Source: Tubiluchus corallicola (taxonomy: Eukaryota > Priapulida > Priapulimorpha > Priapulimorphida > Tubiluchidae). Taken from it: a DNA stretch of 64,000 bases. The stretch spans positions 117,001-181,000 of the forward strand of contig JAQGDQ010000273.1 of NCBI GenBank assembly GCA_030141605.1, in the 5' to 3' direction. Position 1 is the stretch's first letter; each line of letters starts with the position of its first letter. The position numbers and the translations under genes are program-made. Below the pieces are notes generated by a model. It made no database searches, was not told where the DNA came from, and worked only from the letters and a program-made list of their open reading frames with translations. Below, in pieces: positions 43,001 to 55,000 of the stretch.

Positions 43001-46000
43001 TAACACAAATAAACAAACTACATTGGATAAATAAGGAAAAATAGAAAGTAATTCCAAGTAACTTAGTTAACTAGTTAAGCTACAATTCACTTGTCTGCTT
43101 TTGTAACCAAAATAAAATTATAAAAGATCATTATGACATTACCACCCAACTTGAAAACAGCAAATCAATGCAGATCTACTATAATGGCTGCTATACAAAA
43201 ATGATTTTTTAACAACAATCAACAAAAATATATTAATGGCGATTTTTGATCTTATACAACTCTGAAAAAAGTGCATACGACAGACATACTAAATACTAAA
43301 TGTATCTGCTAAAGTAAATTATAACAAGGAACAGAACAAACGAAATACATTTATTCAAACCAATTTAACTAGCAAATTGGTTATGTAGCAAACAAATTTT
43401 TCCTATATTGACAGAAAGGCACATATGAATAAAGTGATAGCTGAAACAAAAGAAAAGTTGGAAGAACTGAAAGTGTTTTTAACGTTTAGAAAAGTAAAAC
43501 TAAACACAACTCTAGCAGTTTTAACCATAAAAGTTTGCAACTTTGCTCAACGTTTAAGCTAACATACCAAAATTATTAACAAAGTCATAATGGCAATGTT
43601 TTCAAAAATATTAGCTTCATCCTGCACATTGGCAAATAAGACAACAACAAATTTCTCTAATGACTTATTTAAATTACCATTATAAGAGTGAGTGTTAACC
43701 TTACAGACACCAACTGCTACGATAATCACAGTTATCACAGAGCTACCTTATTCATAGTTAAATTTAATTCAAACCCTTTAGCTAAACTGAATTTACAAAT
43801 ATGTAATCAATAAATTAACAACTACACTGGAATAAGGAGATGAAGAGTACATCAAGGACAGTCACAGTAATCAAAAAATGAGAATACAATTTTACAAAAA
43901 CCACAAATAAAAGTAGCAAAATAATGTACATATATCTAGCTACATCTACTACAACTATAAGTAGGAACAAAAACCAAATCAGTACTTTTAAAATTTAAAT
44001 ACTGTCAAATGTTAGCAAGCTCCACCAAATTACAGGTAAAAAAAGAAAAAGACAACGCAGGCTAAATAACCCATCTAACAAAAATAAAGCTAACGCACAA
44101 TTAAAATCATTTTAAAAATTAATAATTACCAACAGCACAGCACAATGAGCCTGGATGCTCAAAATAACGGACACATTCGTATCGCGGTGGGCATCCAATT
44201 TCTTGAGTACACGACCTTGGTCCTCCACCAGCTGAGTCCAAAAGTGGCTGCGACCCATCAGGACAGATGGCTACGGAAAATCAGTCACCATAAATTCATT
44301 TCTTCATTTGATGAAATGTACATTTAAAATCCCTCTTGAACGAAAAACTAAAAACTAGCTTTGTTTGTAATTTCGAATATGCACTACTAGAAGCACCTCT
44401 TAAGATAAACATAACTGCTACAGTCATGTAGGTCGAACTGGAAATCCATTCAAAATGGCAAAGAATACCATTTTCCCTCAAAAATGATCATGCTTTCCAT
44501 CTCGCAAGACATTTCTTTTATATGTAATACTATGTAGGTCATGAACTGACCTGGATTTGTACAGCACACTCCACTATCTGCCACTTCCACATCGTTGCTG
44601 CTGATGCTGCCTCGATGACAGAAATATCCACTCAGCAAACACTGAAGATCGCTTGAACATCTTCGTACACGTCCGCTCTCATCAGTCATTGGTGTTGCGC
44701 CAGATGGACATGCGTCCGCTGTATATACTAGGATATTATCAATGATGTCTCCTGCTTAACGTTAACTGTTGACCACCTTAACCTTCTTGATACACACAAT
44801 TCAAGTTAGGTGGTAACAGTCTAATGCTATCCACTTAAGCTTCATGCGATGTACAATTTGAGTTTAAAAGGTTATAGATACAACGATATGGTATAAACTA
44901 GTAATAACACAGAGATAAAGACAAAGACAAAAAAGTATATCAAGTATTATTAAGATCAGTGTATCAAGGAACTTATCAGCACATGTATATTAATGTGTTA
45001 ATGTTACTGCCCAAACTGACCAGTGCATACAGACAGAAATATAAGTCAGTACAATTACAAAAATCTGGTTTTAAAGTTAACCATCAGCATAAACACGCAA
45101 ATCTTATTTCTCAAAGTCACTAACTACTGCCAGCAGGAAGAATGTGACATACACAATGCAAGATTTTAGATTAAGTAGTTTAAAAATGAAAGGCATTAAG
45201 GTAATTTCAGTGAGTCGAAAATTTCAAAATTATGCAACAAAAAGATTACATTTTACAGCATGAATTGAGGCACAACAAGAAGTTAAAATTAAGAAACTTA
45301 CCTTCAGCTGGGCAACAGACAGCAGCACGATCAGCAATATCAGTATTACATTCGTATCCTGATGGGCATGGGTCCCTGAAAGAACACGCCACTTCGTCGC
45401 CATAGCGATCGGTTAAAGGAGATCCTTGACGACATGGATTAAACGTCTCAGGTGGCCTTGTCGATGGGCAACATACTGCTGGACGATCGGCAACATCTGT
45501 GTTACATTCGTATCCCGAAGGGCAAGGGTCTCTAAAAGAGCATGTTTGTTGGTCGCCATAGCGATCTGTCAGTGGTGTTCCTTGACGACAAGGATTAAAT
45601 GGCTCAGGTGGCGGAAGAGTTTGGGGTTCTGTGAAACAAAGAAAAAATTACCATAATTGATTACTATGCTACAAAGCCACTTACCTACAACCTACTAATA
45701 ATTTTTCATGGAATGGTTTCCTAGTGTAACTCAATTATCAGTCAGCAGAGCAGGAAGTGTGGTGTATCCAGATCACACAGGGTGGCCACTTTGGGGAGGA
45801 GGGAACCAATTTTGCACTGCGATACAGTAAGATGAGTATTTAATCAAAAATCGCAGTAGGATATTTTCTACAAGGTACAGTATGGTACAGTATATTATGA
45901 ATGTGCATTATGTTTAAGGAAAAAATGACAAATTTGTCTGCTGCACAGATGGACAAAACTCACATTAAGCTCAGTGCAATTAGTAGTACAAACTTTTCTA

Positions 46001-49000
46001 ATGTCCTCCAAAGCTGTCTGGCTAACACAGTACACAGTCACTGCAATGTATAGTCAACAGCAACACACTTAAAGGTAGCAGACTTTCTGGCATATTTTGG
46101 ACATTTTGTCACCCTCATTAGTTCAATCAATTACTTTATCAAGTGTCAGAGTTCAAAATCAGAGCTCCGATCTTTGCTCTACGAGAATACTGAAATAATG
46201 AAAGCTATATCTACAAATACATTTGCTATCTCTTCAGTTAAATGGCAAAGGCTATTAACTGAAAAGGAAATACAATACCAATACAAAATTATGCAAAGAA
46301 GCAGCCATGGCAAAAAAAATCATTCTCTGCTAAAAGAAGTCAATACATTGATTTGACTCACATGGATCTCATTTAATTGCACAATAGTAAGCAAGAAAAT
46401 GCATACCTTCACAATCATGTTCATCGGATCGGTCTAAACAGTCATAGTTTCCATCGCATTTCTGTGCCAGAGGTACGCAGAATCCGCTACCGCACTTAAA
46501 CTCGTCCGATCTGCACTCACGGCCATCTGCAAGGAAAAAGAAAATTACGACATCAATGCTTGAAAGTCTGTATTGTAACACTAGTATTGCCCAAGTAATT
46601 AATGTCTGTTGAGTGCATCAAAGTGTTAAAATTTACCATATAAACAAGTAGATAGAAAAGTTCTATTTACATTGAAATATTTTATTCAGTGCAAGATTTT
46701 ACCACCTAAAGCTGTATGATTTATTATATAATTAAGGTACAATTTTACATCGTAAAAATTCTTTCGTAAATATTAAAGAAAAAACGTTTAATGAATTGAA
46801 CTGTAATTATCATTATGAATTACACAAATAATATTTAAAACACAACCAATAAGTAAAACTATCAAACTAAAGACTGTAACTGAAAGAGTTTGTATACTGG
46901 TATTGGTGGTGAACATCAACTAATGGATGGTTCACATACCACAATCCGATTCATCCTGGCCATCTCGACAGTCATTGTTACCATCGCAACGCCGTCGCTT
47001 ATCGACACAATTTGTGCCGCCGTCACACGACATCTCATACCACTGACATTCCTGGATTTCTGTATGATTGTGGAAACATGCATAAATAGAAGACCCAAAT
47101 TGCATAGGATGGTCATTGGCAGCAAAGAACAAGAAAAGACTCAATACATGTTTCTATCTTTTTTTTTGAAATAAAGTGCAATTTGGGTCTCAAAGCTGTG
47201 AATTCAAAAATTAACCTGCTGGTAATGGCCATCAAAAAAGTTATTGAAGAAAAACAAAATAGAAAATTATGTATTACAACCTAAAATATTTGCTAGATTG
47301 AGAAAACTTCAGGAATGCAGAAAAAAATCTCTGCTCTAAAAATATTATTTCTTATAGAAAAATCCACCCTAGCAGAAATAATAACTGCATTTTGAAAAAA
47401 GGTAGATTAAACAAAAGCAAAACAATATATAATATATTGAAGTATGTGTAATTGCAGAGAAGGATATAAACAACAAATAATCCTCTTAAAAAAACTGCCA
47501 AAGTATTTTTAAAAGTGGAAAGCAAGACAGATAGGTGAACAGATATTAAATTAATTAAAGAGAAATACAGTTTTTTGAAGAAAAGAAAATTGGCACAGCA
47601 CAAAAGCATCTTAAGGCTTAACCAGCAGGTTGACTTATTATCAAAAAAATATATGTGAAAAATTGTAACTGCGTGGAGAAATGTAATAGAAATAAATGCT
47701 TATGTCTGCAAAAAAAAATCATAAAAATAGGTGAAAATTATGTAATTTAAAGGAATGTCTGGCAATTTCTTTTCAAAGTAAAAAAACTTGTCAAAATAAA
47801 TAAATTTTTAACACATTACCTACAAACAATTTTTCTATTGCAGCACAAAACTCATCTGCAAGTGTAAGAAATCTTTAGTTTGATTCTGTCTGTGTAAAAT
47901 TTTGTTAATAAGTCTTAATAAAATTAGGCAGTATAACCAATTGTTGTGAGAAAACTTGATTGAAATGATGATATGGCATGTAATAAAAATCATTAAGATG
48001 TAAATCTAAAATATTTGGTGAAAAAATAAGCCATATCATTAAATATCAAAAATCCTAAAATTAAATACAAAAAAGTGTGACTTCTATGAATAAGTTCACA
48101 AGTTAGGCAGTTGATTCTTACACTCTGCATGGTAACTGCTTATTCTGATAAGATGAGTGCGCAAATGAGTAAAAAACATTATTCATTAAAAAACAAGTAG
48201 AAATTTGCAAGACAGGTTTTTACTTTAAAAAAACCTGAACATTTCCTTTAATGACATCAGATGACTACATCAAACCAAATATTTGTACTTGAAAACAAAA
48301 TACAGCCTAAGCCCGATGCACGGTTTATAAAATCATCATGACACCCTAATGTTTCACAATATTACATTACCAGATCAAAATAATAATAATAATAATAACA
48401 AAAAACTAACAATATTTTTCTTGAGGACTTCGGCCAGGAATAACACCTAAAGTGTCAAACACTTATTTCAAAGATGGTCCCAAAAAAGTGAAATTTGGTT
48501 ATCATTGGCAGAGCTGTATTAAACTTTCAAGCCAACACTAATTAAGATTGTTTTTTGCAAAACAAACTCAAACAAACAAACTCAATAAAAACCACAATTA
48601 AATTATGTATAGCCAATAAACAATAATAATATAATTAACAACAATTAAATTATAACCAATAAGTAATCAAAATTCTAACGCATCAAATATAACAGTGATG
48701 CTTAGAAACATGTGACAATTGTACACTCAAAAGTGCAAAATTTAAGGTACTAAAAGCTTATAAGAAGAGGTAATAACACTTTCAAACTAATAATTTCTAC
48801 CACTCTGAAACCCACGATAATTCTACATCTCGCTCAACAAAATAGAATGTAACAGCCAAAGACCACAAAATTCTATTTTGTTCAAGATGGTTCTAGAAAA
48901 ACTTAAAATGAAAAAAATCTTAATACCACAACTGTCCTCGTCAGAACGATCTCGACACTGCGGTATGCCATCACAACGCTGACCACTATAGATGCACTCG

Positions 49001-52000
49001 CCGCTGTCGCACTGGAATTGATCATCACGGCAACCTACTTGTGGCCTGCTTGTTGGTGTCGCAGGTGTAAAAATTTCATCAGGTGGCAGTGTGGTTTGTG
49101 GCTGATCCGCTTTATCACAAAATAAAATTGTCGCAGGTGAGACACAATATTTCAAATGCAGTTTTTAGAAGCTGAAATCATAACAATACCCCAAAACCCA
49201 GACCCGCTACATTTACTAATCCATCCAAGAGTCAAGAATAAAAATATTTTTCCTCTTATTATTTTGTTAAGATGCCCAAGTTTGAAACGTAAACCACTAA
49301 TGGGAGACGATCGAAAATCACGATAGAAACACGTTGTGCGTCACATCTAGCTAGATACACACTTATACAATAAACATCAATGCAGGAAAGAAGGTAAGTG
49401 CGTGACATACTTATCAACAGAAATGGTAGAAACAGGCTTCTTTCTTTTCACGAAACACGAGTTCATGAAAAAGGAGTTCAAAGTCAATCCAGCAAGTGTA
49501 TTAATAAGTGCATGAAAAGATGTCATTAGGCAAATGTTGTGTAGCACTTCTACACTGATTGAAGTGGCCTATCAATATAATAAACAGTTTGCCACAAAAT
49601 TACTAGGCACTAAATTACATTAATAGGATTTAGTTTGTGAATCAAAGCATTGTGGAAAATGGATGGAAAAAACTGTTATTTTTGGTCACTTTTAACATTT
49701 ACGCAAAAATAAAAAGACGAAAAGATAAAAAAACAGGATTATACATTGCAATTAAGCAGCAAACACTTTGTGTCAAATTGTGTGCTAGAAGGGCTTGCAC
49801 ATTTTATGAACAAGATGTAGCACATTCAGTACCAGTCTACAAGAATTACGCTACGTGTGAAGCGCTTTTCTATCACCCCCTTCCTATATAAATAATAAGT
49901 CATATCTCATATAATCAGAGATAAAAAGCAGTAAAAAAGCATTCAATAATTATAAGTTTCTCACAAATTTTGATTATTTGCAATCACATTTGTCTACAAG
50001 TTTCTAACAAAAACATTTGATCGTATATTTAAATTTCACAGTCATACCTTCCACATTGACTTCGATGAATCGATTCACAGGTGGCACTGAGTTCACTCTC
50101 ACCTCATAGCGGCCATTGTCGGACCAGGCTGCACCCAATATGGTCAGGTAGAATTCCTTGCGTTCGGCATCACCACGTGTTCGAAGGTAAATGCGATCAT
50201 CACTCGTCACTTTTTCATCGTCACGCGTCAATGTTTCCAATCCAGGTGCTACACCCCTACCATGCCTTATCCATTCAATCTAACATTAAAAATATTATTG
50301 GTATTCAGCTTTGTGACATTATTTTGTAACATCCGAACATATACCTGCACAAGCAACCAAGCTTGGTGCAAAGTAAGTTCTATGTCCAAAGCCCAAACCA
50401 CAATTACGAGACTGTTCTTCTTAAAGTCAAAACTGATATTCTTAATTCACTGGACAAGGGCAGTGTTGTAGCACTCGTAATGTTAGATTTATCAGCTGCA
50501 TTTGATACCATGGATCACGAGATTTTGCTGGATAGGCTCGATTATAGGTGTGGAATAAATGGAACTGCACTTCTGTTTCTTTCCTCTTACCTATCCAATA
50601 GATTTCAGCAAGTCAGTATTAATGGGGTCAGGTCGATGGATATGGAGCAACATTGAGGTGTTCCCCAAGGGTCTGTTTTAGGCCCGATGTTGTTTTCCAT
50701 ATATTCTTTCCCTTTGGGCAATATTCTTAGGCTGCATGGTGTTGGTTATCATCTATACGCTGATAACACACAGATTTATCTAGCGTTTAATCCTAAAATT
50801 GATATGGATGAAATAGAAACTTTGAATGTTATTCAAAACTACATTGCAGATATACGTCACTCGATGCTGCATGATTATCTGAAGCTTAATGATGATAAAA
50901 ACGATTTTATCACTTTTGGAAGTAAAAACCAATTAACAAAAGTTAAACAGTCATCTGTCCTTGTGGGCACTGATCTAATTGCAGTGTCCGATACAGTGAA
51001 AAACCTTGGAGTTATTCTAGATCATCATTTACCTATGTCTACCTGTATTAATAATGCGTGCAAAACTTCGTATTTCTATTTAAGGTACACTTCTAAAATT
51101 AGACCTTGTTTATCAAAACCAGCCAGTGAAACTCTTAACCACACGTCTGTCAGTTCTCGATTAGACAATTGTAACAGCACACTTTTTAGTATTCCTCAGT
51201 ATCAGATTGATAAACTGCTACATGTCCTCAACACAGCAGCCCGAATTATTACAGGCACTCATAAATATGATCACATAACTCCTGCTCTCATACAATTGCA
51301 CTGGTTGCCTGTTTCTTTCAGAATAAAATACAAAATTCTCTTATTAACATTCAAGGCTTTGAATGATTTAGCGCTCTCCTATATATCTGATTTTTTGAAG
51401 CAATACATGCCCAATCGCAATCTTAGATCAATTAATTCATCGACACTTTTTGTACCACATTATAATTTAGTCACATATAGTTTTCATAGTTTTAGTGTAG
51501 CAGCACTAAAATTATGGAATGATTTACCAATTCATACACGTAAAATCAATAATGTTCAAAAGTTCAAATCATTCCTTAAAACATATTTTAAATAAAGAAG
51601 CCTTTTTAATTAATTAAAAATTTATTATAGACTTATGGGTTTAATTATGGCTGATTTTTATATACATGTATTACGATTCTAGTTTTATTTATAACAGCCT
51701 ATTGTGTATATACTATTTACATGTCAATATTTTAAGTATGTAAAATGCATTTGTCCATTTTTAATGTTAATTCATTTTAAATATTCAATAAATTAAAATG
51801 AATTAAATTAAATTATGTTAATGGCAGTAGTCTGTTAAAGCCAATAGAAAGTAATGTAAATGCATAGTATGCAAACCAACAGTAATTCCGAAAAAATAAC
51901 TACTTCTACAGCTTATACATTTCAAGGACTATACACGCTATCGATAGCACACGGAATTTAATTCACTTCTTTTATTTATATGAGACTTCACATTAAAGGT

Positions 52001-55000
52001 AAGAATCTCTCTGCTGATATCTACTTCTGGAAAATATAAATTAATGAGATGCAAGCGGGTATGCTTGGTATGCAAATGAGAATTACAAATGAAACTACTT
52101 GCTGTGGCACAGGATGTGTAGGACTGTTTAGTTAGTATGTCATTAAACTTCTAATCATACAACACCATCTGCCCAACTTCTGTTTAATGTAATGTATATT
52201 TGTTTATGTTTTTATCATTTTTTTCTGCTCACATGATAAAGAATGCCCAAAAATGCACAAGAGTTCTCTAGACAAATTTAAAGATATCACATCTGCAGTG
52301 CTGCCTGTAAAGCGCCGATTTTAATGTGAAGCAAACTTACAGAAAATGACTGTGAATTTGTAACAACAGCTCTCAAGTTCAAGAATTCGTCCTCTTCCAC
52401 GTTTTGAGTGTCACTGATTTCTATAATTGTTGGTTGCTGTGATTCTGGAGCTATAACAAAAAGCAATGCAGTAAATATACACAAATAATGCACTATTAAA
52501 AACAAACAAAGTACACCTTTCAGATTAAATTTCATCCATAAAATTCATCGTATGCCAAGAAAAGAAAGCAAACGAAAACCACCTACACAAATAGCTAATC
52601 TTCGACAGCACTAGCTCAAAGTCAAATGTAACCTAATATCACAAATGTTGGCAGAAAGTGTTAAAACTAACAAACAGATGATATAAAATGGCGCAAATTC
52701 GAAGCCAAGCTATCCATTAAAATTATGGCAAACCCTCGATATACAAGCTAAGGGAAGAAGCGAAAGAGAGTATGTAGTAACTGACAGTCCACAATAACAG
52801 AGTGACGTGTGTACAACAGACATTACTAAAAAATAATCAGTAAGCCTATACAGAACACAAAAAAACATGATACAAACACACCTATAACATAATAAACAAC
52901 ATGCACAGTAAATGAACGACTCAGTCATGTGAGATGGTGACTGCTATATATAGCGCACAGCACGTCATTTGCCAATCAAATACTGGCTGTTATTACTGGA
53001 ACTTAATAATAAATGTAGCCACAATGGAGCGGCTAAAGCAAAAACAGTCCATCATATTCACATTCTATTGTAATGTGAGTTGATTCCAGTAAAAATTACA
53101 TTACATAGTGTGTTGGGCCCAATGAAAGACATATGGAAGCTGTGTTTTATACAATTTATGCATTAGATACTTACGACAATTGGCTTCGTCTCGACCATCA
53201 GCACAGTCATAAGACCTATCACAGGCCAGATTAGAATCTATGCATGAGCCATCACCGCAGGTGAATTCATTAGACCGACACTCTCCTGGTCCAGGAGTAG
53301 GTTCTGAAAAACAGATGTTATTATAAATTTCCAAAAGTGTAACTGTTTTGTAACATGCTATAAACTCATTGTCTTCAAAAGTAAAAACTCTTACGTGTTT
53401 GTTGTATCAGTGTTGTTTATGGTTGATTTATTTATCACATTGTACGCTCACAAAAGCAAAAAATCATGAACTACAATGATACTGTATTTTTGGAGGAGCA
53501 CTCAACAGCAGGCCAGAAAGTTTTAATGCAGTAAAACATTACTATAAGTAATGTACATTCACTATTTAGTGTACTGGCCTTCAGACTCTCATGCTGCAGG
53601 CAAGTTTAAGGTGTGTGATCCAAGAGTTTTAGAGACCACTGTAAAGCTCATAAAGCTCAAGACTCTCCAGCATATCTAGTGGAAGCTTCACGAATTTATT
53701 TTATTAGCATTTGTAAGAAATAAGTTACTTTTTCTTTGATTAGTAGTTGGTGCTAATAGTACAAATCTGAAACGTATTTTACTTTCTGAAAAGCCCCGAA
53801 ATTTATTTAAACTTTTGAGAGTCTGCTACTCCCTATTTTGATTGCAATTTGCTGAAAAAAATACTCTAGGATTGCACATTAAATATTACATACATAAAAG
53901 ATTTGTAATTTCTTTATATTAAAACATATAGCTTTTTACACTAAACATTTTTATAAAACTGTCTGTAGCTTTTATGGTAATACCAACTTGCAGCTATGAA
54001 ATAAACTGTAGGAAATCAATGTATAAATCTATGGTATTGGTTAGTTTAACAAAACAAACAAAAAATTTTTGCCCAAGCCAAGTATTGCTACATTATACCT
54101 TCGCCATCATCACAGTCCTCCTCGTCGGACCCGTCACCACAATCATTTCGGTCATCACATTTCCGTCGTGGGTCGATGCACCCACCATCATTACATTGCC
54201 AATAACCGGGAGGACACGTGGATACTATAGAATATGTGTACTAGCGCTCAATGGTCAAACAGAAACAAACTTACATAGATTACACAAAAAAGCATTCAAG
54301 TTTAAACTATTCAGAGATCCTTAAAGCACCAAAAGTACAATTTGTCAAAATCACTTTACAGTAATTTTTTTATTTTGACTTGTCACAAGTCCAAGTACGC
54401 TGCCGGACAAAAGCAGAGAGACATCGGGCCGAATTTACCAATACTAACCTAATACAGTAGGTGCTGTGTATTAGACTCACTGTCACCTAACTGTCTCAAA
54501 AACGTCTAGTATGGGCCACTCGTGTGCAAAAGTATATACAAACTGTCAGAAACTGACTTAAATAACTTCGCATAATTGACTCTATATTTTTATGTATAGA
54601 GATATACACATGGTTACACTGATGTAATGATGTAAACAAGTGACGGCCAGCCAACTAGCGGTCAGCTTATGAAACAACGGACTGTGCCCATACTATGCGG
54701 ACAGTCCAGGTTTTGTCCAATTCTTCCGATATCCGTAAAAGCAAGGTCCAGGAAGCTGAAATATGATTGTAAATTGAACTGCAGCTTTCAAAATTTTCGC
54801 TTAGAGAAACTCGAGTTCCAGTCAGCAGTTTACTATACTGCAGAGGCTCTCCAGCAGTAGTTTAATGACAGAAAAATATACAAAATCAAAAATATTTCAG
54901 TGTCATTAGCAATGCACGAGTAAAAAAGGCATCTAAAGATTACAAAGAGAAAATGTAGCGTATTTCATAAACAAAACCCTTTAATTTTTGTTGCCAGAAA

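Noticed and set aside
46890-47174. Plus-strand 94-codon open frame
   Set aside because: Antisense shadow of LDLa exon 17, with no family features of its own.
53974-54324. Plus-strand 116-codon open frame
   Set aside because: Antisense shadow of LDLa exon 12; the minus strand has the full LDLa motif and splice sites.
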